Shown: positions 1-7,296 of the stretch, in pieces
How the letters are laid out: each line of letters begins with the position of its first letter
Position numbering within the stretch: the first letter of the stretch is position 1
Assembly: GCA_034437715.1 (NCBI GenBank)
Contig: DAOTTR010000303.1
Location: 1 to 14,288 of the forward strand
DNA length: 14,288 nt
Direction of reading: 5' to 3'
DNA from: JAHBVH01 sp034437715
Lineage (GTDB): Bacteria; Chloroflexota; Anaerolineae; Caldilineales; Caldilineaceae
Position numbers and translations under genes: made by a program
The notes under the pieces: generated by a model
Database searches by the model: none
The model's input: the letters and a program-made list of their open reading frames with translations, nothing else
What the model was told of the DNA's origin: nothing

Positions 1-338
1 TGGGGATGGACATTGTAGAGATGCCAGCGCATCTTTGGATCGTGCCAGAAATTTTCGACTTCTGCGAACCAGGGGCGTTCGGCGGCGGGTACACCCATCC
101 GTGTGGTGGCCGTTGCGAGTATTGCCGCCCCAGACGCGCTGTCGCGGTGATGATGGGTAAAGAGGATCTGCTCGATGGTGGTAATGCCCAAGGCCGTGAG
201 CGTGGCTTGTACGTCGCCATTGCCGGCATCGATCAACAGCGCGCGATTGCCTGCCCGCACAATGCCCACATTGCAGCAGCCGTGATGCACGAAAATAGTT
301 TCACTCAACTGCGTATAGGGTTGAGTACGATTCAACAT
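1..338 (-). CDS. Metallo-beta-lactamase-fold hydrolase, C-terminus cut by window edge
   Basis: The first 112 residues are visible, starting at ATG 338; the rest lies beyond the left edge. A short beta-rich N-terminus leads to 'ALLIDAGNGD' (residues 33-42) and 'THHHRDSASG' (61-70), the order of a metallo-beta-lactamase fold: the Asp-Gly strand, then the metal-binding HxHxD loop. H62, H64 and D66 are present, but the usual sixth position of HxHxDH is Ser67 rather than His, so one metal site may be altered or lost. The start codon lies inside the creatininase-family gene (7-nt overlap), which suggests translational coupling and a shared operon. Family members include glyoxalase II, lactonases and phosphodiesterases; the substrate cannot be named from this fragment. 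No signal peptide is seen, so it is probably cytoplasmic. Confidence 0.8.
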   Translation of the reverse strand, partial: MLNRTQPYTQLSETIFVHHGCCNVGIVRAGNRALLIDAGNGDVQATLTALGITTIEQILFTHHHRDSASGAAILATATTRMGVPAAERPWFAEVENFWHDPKMRWHLYNVHP

Positions 339-1075
339 GATATCTGCTCATCCAGCCACTGTGTCAGGAAATCAATCAGTTTGTGTGTGCTCGTGGCGCC
401 AACTGCGGCTGTGGCATGGGTACGCGGATCAATGCCCACCAGTCCATAGCAGGGATGCCCTTGATATTCAGCGCCCATCCAGTTGATGCGCTGTTCCGGC
501 CCACCAATATCATCAGCTGGCTTGCCTTGGAGTGGCGCCAGATTGACCAGGGCAGGCTCTAGGTAAAGCATGGAGGATGTTTCATACTTGGCTGCGTGAT
601 CGCCTTCAATGCCGGGCACTTGATTTTCTACCAATGCCAGCACGCGCATTGTCCCGCCCGCTTGCTGGTAAGCTGCCACGCCGGCATCCAAATATTGGCT
701 GCGATTGGGATAGTGGCCGGAGATGAGAATGGCATGGGTGTAGCCGTCGCGCGTAAAGCCATGCAGCAGATCTGTCACAATCTGGGCCATGGCCTCGGCG
801 CGCACCATAAACGAATGGGGCCACTCGGTATGGCCACCGCCCGCCCCAAAATAGATCGGCGGGTAGACCAGGCCTCCGGTTTGCTCTGCCAAGCCCACCA
901 ACTGTTCATGTGCCTTGAGCGCGTCCAACCCCACGGGATTGTGGTAGCCATGCCATTCCAGCGCGCCAAAAGGCAGATAGATGGCCGGTCGGCGCGCCTT
1001 GGCTGCATCGATCTGCGCCGGGTGCAGCCGCTCTAGTCGCACTTCGCGGGTAAGTTGATTCGTATAGATACCCAT
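332..1075 (-). CDS. Creatininase-family amidohydrolase
   Basis: About 247 residues, the usual length for the creatininase family (metal-dependent amidohydrolases: creatininase, FAPy deformylase, MftE-like peptidase). Visible landmarks are 'LPFGALEWHGYHNPVGLD' near residues 34-51, with metal ligands E40, H42 and D51; 'ISGHYPN' near 118-124, matching the family NGHxxN segment with H121; and 'DHAAKYETS' near 159-167, the conserved DxHAxxxETS motif. In creatininase itself the segment is NGHYEN with a metal-binding Glu; here that Glu position is Pro, so creatinine is an unlikely substrate. I prefer ATG 1075; GTG 1084 is in frame but has GGAG only 2 nt upstream. It lies 41 nt after the acetyltransferase gene and overlaps the MBL-fold gene by 7 nt, so it is probably operonic. 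Substrate unknown. Confidence 0.88.
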   Translation of the reverse strand: MGIYTNQLTREVRLERLHPAQIDAAKARRPAIYLPFGALEWHGYHNPVGLDALKAHEQLVGLAEQTGGLVYPPIYFGAGGGHTEWPHSFMVRAEAMAQIVTDLLHGFTRDGYTHAILISGHYPNRSQYLDAGVAAYQQAGGTMRVLALVENQVPGIEGDHAAKYETSSMLYLEPALVNLAPLQGKPADDIGGPEQRINWMGAEYQGHPCYGLVGIDPRTHATAAVGATSTHKLIDFLTQWLDEQISC

Positions 1076-1116
1076 TTTGCTCACTGCTCCGTTGCGTATA
1101 CAAAGTTCGGGTTAAG

Positions 1117-1701
1117 TTATGTAGAAGCTGGCCGTACCTCTTGCCAGATCCTGGCAAAGACCAGTGTATCGCGTAGCTCACTTGTTATGGGGCAGCGATC
1201 CTCACAGCGCAGGGTGCCTTCTAGGCGGAAACCGCTACGACGCGCCACCGCAGCACTGCGTACATTTTTGGCATCGCAACGAATCTCGACCCGGTTGGCG
1301 TTGAGGGTGATAAACGCCAACTCGGTAATCGCCATCACGGCTTCGGTCATATAGCCCTGACCCGCATAGGCGCTCCGCACCCAGTAACCGATCTCCATCT
1401 TGGGTACGCTCCAATGGATGCGATGTAAGCCACTGCTGCCCACCAACGTGTCGGTTCCTTTGAGAAAGAGCAGCAAGGGCAATTCTTCGCGCTTGAAATA
1501 GCGCGCCGCCGCTTCGCGTGCATATACTTCACTATCGTCCAAACTGGGTAATTGCTGGGCCCACGGCATCCATGGCCGTAGCTCTGCAATCGAATCGTGG
1601 ACTGCGGCGTTGACCAGCGCGCCATCGCCCGGTTGGGGTGAGCGCAGGGTCAGCCGCGCACTATCAAAGCTATCTGGAATCTCGCGCAAAATGTTGTTCA
1701 T
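1117..1701 (-). CDS. GNAT-family N-acetyltransferase, RimJ/RimL type
   Basis: A complete 194-residue protein of the Acetyltransf_3 (RimJ/RimL) type, which transfers acetyl from acetyl-CoA to amines: N-termini of ribosomal proteins or small molecules. It begins with the typical 'SARLTLRSPQPGD' (residues 14-26) and continues with 'VGSSGLHRIHW' (87-97) and 'MEIGYWVRSAYAGQGYMTEAV' (102-122), which contains the pyrophosphate-binding turn of motif A. The closing motif is 'NVRSAAVARRSGFRLEGTLR' (146-165), the Asn...Ser...Gly-Phe...Glu-Gly signature of this subfamily. Its ATG overlaps the fucosidase stop as ATGA (4 nt), strong evidence of co-translation; an AGG lies 6 nt upstream. In a glycan-processing operon it could acetylate an amino sugar, but protein or general amine targets are equally open. 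Confidence 0.9.
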   Translation of the reverse strand: MNNILREIPDSFDSARLTLRSPQPGDGALVNAAVHDSIAELRPWMPWAQQLPSLDDSEVYAREAAARYFKREELPLLLFLKGTDTLVGSSGLHRIHWSVPKMEIGYWVRSAYAGQGYMTEAVMAITELAFITLNANRVEIRCDAKNVRSAAVARRSGFRLEGTLRCEDRCPITSELRDTLVFARIWQEVRPAST

Positions 1702-4103
1702 CGGCTGCCTATCAGGATCAAACGATCGCCTGCCACGGTGGCGACCTCAAAGAGATCAGGTTCCCGCTGTATTACCTGAGTTATCGCGCCATTCTTGGTC
1801 ACTTGTGTCACACCTCGACAGCGCACGCGACAACGCTGGCTGGCCGTGGCAGTAATCGTTGCTTGGCTCAATTGGCCGTCTTGCCACGCCATATCGACGA
1901 CAAAGCCGCCGCGCGCGCGCAATCCTTTCACCTGCCCAGTGCGCCAGGCTTTGGGTAGCGCCGGGAGCAAGTGAAGCTCGCCCGTGTGACTTTGAAGTAA
2001 CATCTCGGCAATCCCCGCCGTCGCACCAAAGTTGCCATCGATCTGGAAGGGGGGATGGGCATCAAAAAGATTCGCATAGACACCGCCACCTTCCATGACA
2101 ACGCCCGTATTTTCGACCAAGCGCAACATAATCCCCAGCATTTTCAGCGCGTGGTCGCCGTCCAGAAAGCGCGCCCAAAAGTTGATCTTCCAGGCCATGG
2201 ACCAACCCGTGCCTTCGTCGCCGCGCAATGCCAAGGAACGCATTGCCGCATGAAAGAGGTCGGGCGTAGCGCGTTGGGTAATCTGGCGACCAGGGTGCAA
2301 TCCAAAGAGATGCGAGACATGGCGGTGATGATCTGCCGGATCATCCCAGTCGGCAAACCATTCTTGGAGTTGCCCATGTTGGCCAATTTGCGGGGGATAG
2401 AGCTGGGCACGCACTGCCGCCAATTCGGCTTGAAACGCGCTATCGATTTCCAATACCGCGGCCGCCTCCATACAATTGGTGAACAAATCCCAGATGATCG
2501 CCATGTCCATGGTCGAAGCCATACTAACCGCCGCGTGTTGACCCTCGGCTGTGGTAAACTTGTTTTCGGGCGAGGTCGAAGGCACCGTGACCAGATGGCC
2601 GCGCCCATCGGGGATTAACCAATCCAAGCAGAATTGCGCCGCGCTTTTCATGATCGGGTAGGCCTGCTCGCGCAAATAGGTGCGATCGCCACCGAACGCG
2701 TAATGCTCCCATAAGTGTTGACAGAGCCAGGCACCGCCCATGGGCCAACATGCCCAGACTGGATCACCCTGTCCGTATGCGCCTACTTGCCCCGCATGTC
2801 GCCAAAAATCACTATTGTGATGTGCGGTCCAGCCACGGCAGCCATAGTTGATGCGCGCGGTTTCTGCCCCCGTCACGCTGAGATCGCGAATAAAGTCGAG
2901 TAATGGCGTATGGCACTCGGCCAGATTGGTGCTCTCGGCCGGCCAATAGTTTATCTGGGTATTGATGTTAATTGTATAATTGCTGCTCCAGGGGGGACGG
3001 ATCTGATCATTCCAAATGCCTTGCAGGTTGGCCGGCTGCGTGCCTGGTTGTGAACTGGTGATGAGCAAATAGCGGCCATATTGAAAGAGCAAGGTGATCA
3101 ACTGTGGATCGTCGCCGTCTTGAAAGGCACGAATCCGCTCATCAGTGGGCAACCAGGCCGCGTTGGTGCTGCCCAAATTCAGTTCCACGCGCCGGAAGAG
3201 CGTGCGATGGGCGGTAAGATGGGTCGCTAGCAAATCAGCGTAGGCTTTGCGCGCCACTGCGGCGACAGCTTTTTGTACTGTTTCGGCTACCACTGCTTGT
3301 GACTGCCCCGGAATCTGCGCGAAATCGATAAACCCGCTGGCGGCCGTCAGATAGAGCGTGACCGCATCGGCATTGACAACGTGCAAGCCGGTTGCGTCGG
3401 TGTGGACTGTCCCGCCTTCGGCCTTGACTGTGATCGCCGCGCCAAAATGTAACCCTGGCCCATTTTCATCTTCGGCATAGATCACGGCGGGCTCGATCTG
3501 GCGATAGCTTGGCTCGACATGCGCGGGACATTTGCCGCGCAATTGCAACGTGTGATCATCCAGCGCTGTGCTGGTATGGCGCAGTTGACTGTTCAACTGG
3601 GCTGTGAAACTGAGCTTGCCGGGGTGATCGCACGTCAGGCGTACAATGATGGCTTGATCCGGCGTACTGACAAAGACGGCACGCGTATAGGTGACGCCAT
3701 CCACGGTGTAGCGCGTGGTCGCCACGGCACTGTCCAGATCCAACGCGCGACGGTAAGCTGTGGCTGGGTTGCTATGTGCAAAGTGGAGGTGTAGATCGCC
3801 CAGCGGTTGATAAGATTGGGTGAAGGCCCCTTGTAGCCCCAGCGCAAGGCGATCCGCCTCGCGATAATTGCTGCTGAAAACTGCTGCCCGTACATCGGTC
3901 AGTGCCGCCTGGGCTGCGGGGGTGTTCCACTCGCTTGGCCCACCCGACCAGAGCGTCTCCTCATTGAGTTGTAGATGTTCGCTCGTGACACCGCCAAAGA
4001 TCATTGCGCCTAGCCGACCATTGCCAACGGGCAGGGCTTCTACCCATTGTGTTGCCGGTTGACGATACCAAAGTGTAAGTTGGGACGCGCTGGTTGGATT
4101 CAT
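1698..4103 (-). CDS. Alpha-L-fucosidase (or alpha-L-galactosidase), glycoside hydrolase family 95
   Basis: An 801-residue protein collinear with full-length GH95 enzymes, which remove terminal alpha-1,2-linked L-fucose (some members L-galactose) by inversion. The N-terminal domain opens with 'LWYRQPATQWVEALPVGNGR' and 'LQLNEETLWSGGP' (about residues 11-55). The (alpha/alpha) barrel holds 'NININTQINYWPAE' (near 377-390; N379/N381 match the catalytic-base Asn pair), 'PSTSPEN' (E513, matching the general acid) and 'HPPFQIDGNFG' (D689, matching the Asp that activates the Asn). ATG 4103 is chosen because homology starts there. An in-frame TTG at 4187 lies in an intercistronic hairpin and is unlikely. 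There is no signal peptide, so it should act in the cytoplasm on imported oligosaccharides. It lies between a kinase gene and, through an ATGA overlap, an acetyltransferase gene. Confidence 0.95.
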   Translation of the reverse strand: MNPTSASQLTLWYRQPATQWVEALPVGNGRLGAMIFGGVTSEHLQLNEETLWSGGPSEWNTPAAQAALTDVRAAVFSSNYREADRLALGLQGAFTQSYQPLGDLHLHFAHSNPATAYRRALDLDSAVATTRYTVDGVTYTRAVFVSTPDQAIIVRLTCDHPGKLSFTAQLNSQLRHTSTALDDHTLQLRGKCPAHVEPSYRQIEPAVIYAEDENGPGLHFGAAITVKAEGGTVHTDATGLHVVNADAVTLYLTAASGFIDFAQIPGQSQAVVAETVQKAVAAVARKAYADLLATHLTAHRTLFRRVELNLGSTNAAWLPTDERIRAFQDGDDPQLITLLFQYGRYLLITSSQPGTQPANLQGIWNDQIRPPWSSNYTININTQINYWPAESTNLAECHTPLLDFIRDLSVTGAETARINYGCRGWTAHHNSDFWRHAGQVGAYGQGDPVWACWPMGGAWLCQHLWEHYAFGGDRTYLREQAYPIMKSAAQFCLDWLIPDGRGHLVTVPSTSPENKFTTAEGQHAAVSMASTMDMAIIWDLFTNCMEAAAVLEIDSAFQAELAAVRAQLYPPQIGQHGQLQEWFADWDDPADHHRHVSHLFGLHPGRQITQRATPDLFHAAMRSLALRGDEGTGWSMAWKINFWARFLDGDHALKMLGIMLRLVENTGVVMEGGGVYANLFDAHPPFQIDGNFGATAGIAEMLLQSHTGELHLLPALPKAWRTGQVKGLRARGGFVVDMAWQDGQLSQATITATASQRCRVRCRGVTQVTKNGAITQVIQREPDLFEVATVAGDRLILIGSR

Positions 4104-4168
4104 GTTTTCCCGGAAGTCGTGTTTGGGTGCGGTTGGATGACGGCCTCGATTTCTGTACATGATCGCGC

Positions 4169-4187
4169 TTGTGCCGCAAAAGCACAA
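4169..4187 (-). other. Intercistronic stem-loop between kinase and fucosidase genes
   Basis: Directly after the kinase stop codon the minus strand contains TTGTGC, a 7-nt loop, then GCACAA: a perfect 6-bp stem. No run of T follows, so it is not a rho-independent terminator. It could be an mRNA-processing or stability element within an operon, or chance. It also buries the alternative TTG start of the fucosidase frame, supporting the ATG at 4103. Confidence 0.35.
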
Positions 4188-4188
4188 A

Positions 4189-5199
4189 CTATTGCACTGA
4201 ATGAAGCGCTGTGTTCAGCGTTTCTAGCAACTCTTCCTGATGCTGCTGCAACCATGTTGCCAGTTGTTGCATATCTGCCACATGCTCCAGCCCCTTTTCG
4301 TGTTGCCCATCTTTCAGATCGCGCCCCAGCCACCAGACACTTGCCGCGGCATTGAACAGGCGCATTAGCCAGGGTATGGCGGCAATTTCCGCACTCGTCA
4401 GGCGTTGCTGGCGGCCATAGCCACGGCAGAACGCCGCGACTGCGATCAACGGTGTTGGATTTGCCCAGAGGCGCATGGTGAAAATTAACCCGTTGGCAAC
4501 ATCCATGGCCCGAGCATCTGGCCCGGCAAATTCAAAGTCGAGCACGGCATTGATGCGCCCATGTTCATACAGCGTGTTGCTTGGCCCATAATCGCCATGG
4601 ATCACCTGACGGGGCAAGCGCGTAAAATCACCGGCGATAAAGCCACGCAAATCGGCCAATTCTGCGCGCCACCAGGCGAATAGCACCGTATATTCCACTG
4701 TCTCCGGCAGGTTGAGTTGGGTAGGCGTAAAGGTGTACGGATCTGGCAATTGCGGGTGGATACCCTCTAATACACCGAAGGGGGCCATCCCGGGCCGTGC
4801 ATGGGTAGGATACCGCGCCAGTGCTATGTGCAATTCGGCCAGTGCGCTGCCAATTGCCTCGACATGATCCATATTTGTCGGATCCGGCAGTTGACCGGAT
4901 ACATAGGGCAACAGCAATTGATAACCGGCTGGCGTGGCAAGCAAGGTGTCGCCGTGGGTGGTTGGGATCGGGGATGGCACAGCGAAGGAAAGCGGTTGGG
5001 TCGCAAGCCATGCTAACAATTCATGCTCGTAGCCCAGCATTGCCAGATCATTATGCACGGTGAGGGTTTTCAGCACAAAGTCACCATTGCCGGTATGCAG
5101 ACCGATGATGGAATTGTTGATGCCACCTGTCAACTCAAAAGGGACGAGGGGCGGCGTCAACGCATAGGCCGTCAGCAAGTTCGAGAATGAATCGGTCAT
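4189..5199 (-). CDS. Aminoglycoside phosphotransferase (APH)-fold small-molecule kinase
   Basis: A complete 336-residue protein of the APH/choline kinase/homoserine kinase fold. The N-lobe has 'GDFVLKT' with nucleotide-binding K44 and a Glu at 58 or 60 to pair with it. The catalytic loop is 'HGDYGPSN' (201-208; D203 catalytic base, N208 metal ligand), followed by 'LDFEFAGPDARAMDVAN' (from 220; D221 is the second metal ligand). The start is ATG 5199, with GGAG 6 nt upstream (5206-5209). The gene begins 28 nt after the heparinase-like gene and precedes the fucosidase gene, so an operon is likely. The family covers antibiotic, choline, homoserine, methylthioribose and N-acetylhexosamine kinases. 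The position in a glycan cluster favours a sugar or amino-sugar substrate over resistance, but this is inference from context only. Confidence 0.88.
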   Translation of the reverse strand: MTDSFSNLLTAYALTPPLVPFELTGGINNSIIGLHTGNGDFVLKTLTVHNDLAMLGYEHELLAWLATQPLSFAVPSPIPTTHGDTLLATPAGYQLLLPYVSGQLPDPTNMDHVEAIGSALAELHIALARYPTHARPGMAPFGVLEGIHPQLPDPYTFTPTQLNLPETVEYTVLFAWWRAELADLRGFIAGDFTRLPRQVIHGDYGPSNTLYEHGRINAVLDFEFAGPDARAMDVANGLIFTMRLWANPTPLIAVAAFCRGYGRQQRLTSAEIAAIPWLMRLFNAAASVWWLGRDLKDGQHEKGLEHVADMQQLATWLQQHQEELLETLNTALHSVQ

Positions 5200-5227
5200 C
5201 GTCTACTCCGTACTTTGTTCGCTGTTT

Positions 5228-7171
5228 CTATGATTCGGCGGCTACAAACTGAAAAATCCATTGGCCGCGCGGCGCAGGACGCGTTGCCTGCAACACAACG
5301 CGCATGAGCGATTCGCCCCATGTACCGCTCAATCGCTCATCGGTAATCGGAATTGTTTCAGTCGTAGCGGCGAAGATCGTTGCATCATAGGTCAACTGGC
5401 CGCTGCCCGCAACGCGGTCGCCCAAGATCGGGCGCGCGCCAAAATCGATCACGCCCGGTGTGGCCACGTCGACAGTACAAGGTGTAACAATACTGAGTTC
5501 TAGCGTGTTGGGTTGGGTTGCCAGCGCGTATTCATCCTGAATCTGCACCGCGCTGTTGCGCTGTAGTGTGATCGTGCGCCGCCAACGCTCGATTTGCGCC
5601 GCGGATGGATACGCCGCGGCAATATCGAGCGCAATGGTTGCGGTTTGCTCATTGGCCTGATATTGGACGGCAGTGGCTTTGAAATTGGCCCCTGGTGCTT
5701 GCTGCACACCATCAATTGTCGGTAACAAACTGTGGTAGGCCGATTGCATGGTCCAGATCGCATAGCGCTGCTCGCCAAAGGTTTTGGCCGTATAGGTCTC
5801 TACACCGGCATCAACAATCACTGGTTTGCCATCGACGTAGATCACAAAGTTGCCAATATCGTTGTGGTTATGGCTTTCCGCATTGTGGCCGCCTTTGGCT
5901 GCTACAAAAAAGCCCGCCGTAGACCCCGCCCGATCGCGCGCCACCATCACTTCGATTTCGGGGAGCCAGACATCGCGCGGCAGGGGTGGTGCTGTGGGCA
6001 CAGCGGGCAAGGTCGCCAACCCAAAAAGTGCGGGCAGGCGCCGCGCCATGCTGGTCGGCACGTTGCGTTTCTTGAGCGCACCTGCTTTGCGTTCTGCCGA
6101 TTCGTCACTGCCGCCGCTCTGCACCGCTTGGCGCGCGGCCAGCCATGTTCCCAGCGCCATCATCGGCTCGTCGCCAATGCGCAGGCCATAATGATAGACG
6201 AGCATGGCATCGGGATAGACCAGTGCCGGCGCGTCGGCAAAGTTGATATAATAATCGTCGGCAATGTGGACGCGGTGGATAAAACGCCCGATTTCCTGGA
6301 TCAGCGGGTCGTCATAGATATCGATTTGGCCCTCGGTCGCGCTATAGAGCAATTCCAGGTTATCAAAGAGCGACGCACCGGCGCGCCCCCAGTAGCTTGG
6401 CCCTTCGTCGCAACCGCCATCGCGTGGATAGGGATCGATAAAGTTGTCTACGGTGCGCAGGATTTTGAAAACGCTGGCTTGGCGGCGTGCCTCATCGCGT
6501 TCCAGCAACAGGGTACAGGCCAACCAGTTGGAACAGATCCATGGATTCCAATTGTTCACGCGCCGCGCCGGATTGTCAAAGCCCATCCAATTATAGTCAT
6601 CACGTTCCAGGCAAGGGGTAAGAATCCGCTGATCGACCTCGCGAGCTATGCGATCACGCAATAATGGCGAAACTGTATCCAGGCGGTCACCCAGCAGGTA
6701 ACTTGCCCAGGCCAAGAGCGCGCCTGTTTCTGCTGCGAACAGATCGACGATCACCTCGCGCGTGTCGGGGAGTCCCTGGCCAGCGGCCTGTCGCCCAATA
6801 TGCGCCGGTACTCCCCAAAAACTCTCCTCACAGATCGCCCAGATGCCATTGGTAATATCATCCAGAAAGCGACCCTGGTTCTCGATACATTCGGCCAGCA
6901 CCAATTCATTGACCTTGCCCCGGCGTTCAAAGTGGGGAATTTCATAATTGCGTCGATTGCCGTTGCGGGCAAATTGCAGAAACAGGGTGGCGGGCAGCGC
7001 TGGCCATGCATAATCTAGTAGCGCTTCGCCCTCTGCAAGATGAAATTGGCGCAGACCCGCGGGCAGCGCGTCCCAGGCGGCGCGATCGGCAAGGGTGGGA
7101 TAGGGTTGCCAGTCAGTTTGGGGCACAAGGAGCTTGCGCAGGTGGTCAAGCGGATAACGTTGGGAGAGCAT
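5228..7171 (-). CDS. Heparinase II/III-like polysaccharide/oligosaccharide lyase
   Basis: A complete 647-residue protein built like heparinase II/III-family lyases: an alpha/alpha toroid over roughly residues 1-380, then a beta-sandwich. Toroid landmarks are 'NWNPWICSNWL' (207-217) and 'DEGPSYWGRAGASLFDNLEL' (255-274), matching the family's 'eGpsYw' helix with a candidate catalytic Tyr260. The domain signature is 'SHNHNDIGNFVIYVDGKP' (433-450), followed by 'VIVDAG'. A low-complexity Ser/Glu/Lys linker (about 351-369) joins the two halves. The family cleaves uronate-containing glycans (heparin, alginate, related) by beta-elimination; the exact substrate is not readable here. There is no signal peptide, so intracellular action on imported oligosaccharides is likely. 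It starts behind a perfect AAGGAGG and is probably the first gene of the kinase-fucosidase-acetyltransferase-amidohydrolase run. Confidence 0.88.
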   Translation of the reverse strand: MLSQRYPLDHLRKLLVPQTDWQPYPTLADRAAWDALPAGLRQFHLAEGEALLDYAWPALPATLFLQFARNGNRRNYEIPHFERRGKVNELVLAECIENQGRFLDDITNGIWAICEESFWGVPAHIGRQAAGQGLPDTREVIVDLFAAETGALLAWASYLLGDRLDTVSPLLRDRIAREVDQRILTPCLERDDYNWMGFDNPARRVNNWNPWICSNWLACTLLLERDEARRQASVFKILRTVDNFIDPYPRDGGCDEGPSYWGRAGASLFDNLELLYSATEGQIDIYDDPLIQEIGRFIHRVHIADDYYINFADAPALVYPDAMLVYHYGLRIGDEPMMALGTWLAARQAVQSGGSDESAERKAGALKKRNVPTSMARRLPALFGLATLPAVPTAPPLPRDVWLPEIEVMVARDRAGSTAGFFVAAKGGHNAESHNHNDIGNFVIYVDGKPVIVDAGVETYTAKTFGEQRYAIWTMQSAYHSLLPTIDGVQQAPGANFKATAVQYQANEQTATIALDIAAAYPSAAQIERWRRTITLQRNSAVQIQDEYALATQPNTLELSIVTPCTVDVATPGVIDFGARPILGDRVAGSGQLTYDATIFAATTETIPITDERLSGTWGESLMRVVLQATRPAPRGQWIFQFVAAES

Positions 7172-7176
7172 AGGGT

Positions 7177-7183
7177 CCTCCTT
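7177..7183 (-). promoter_or_regulatory. Strong Shine-Dalgarno of the heparinase-like gene
   Basis: Minus-strand AAGGAGG, 5 nt before ATG 7171. It is the best ribosome-binding site in the window and fixes that start. It fits a promoter-proximal, highly translated first gene of the glycan cluster. The remaining gap to the peptidase stop (7184-7296) is AT-rich around 7225-7265, but I could not assign a clear -35/-10 pair there. Confidence 0.75.
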
Positions 7184-7255
7184 GGATAAACTATGTTGGC
7201 ACTACTGGGGAGCAGCGCGGTGCAGCACGACATAACATAAAAGGAAACAAGATCG

Positions 7256-7268
7256 TTTTGATTACAGT
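7256..7268 (+). repeat. 13-bp inverted repeat bracketing the peptidase gene, left copy
   Basis: TTTTGATTACAGT on the plus strand, 28 nt beyond the stop codon of the oligopeptidase gene. Its exact reverse complement lies at 9366-9378, just upstream of the same gene's start. No flanking duplication or transposase was found, so its meaning is open. Confidence 0.5.
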
Positions 7269-7296
7269 ACAGGTCGGTGACACAATTGCAAGCTTG

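Noticed and set aside
2055..2618. 187-codon plus-strand open frame opposite the fucosidase gene
   Set aside because: It lies wholly within a well-supported GH95 gene and its translation has no family features.
4104..4187. 28-residue N-terminal extension of the fucosidase from TTG 4187
   Set aside because: The extension has no homology-like features, is not a signal peptide, starts in a hairpin directly after the preceding stop, and GH95 similarity begins at ATG 4103.
5732..6664. 310-codon plus-strand open frame opposite the heparinase-like gene
   Set aside because: The minus-strand protein has clear family motifs across this stretch; the opposite frame has no recognisable domain and is a by-product of codon bias.
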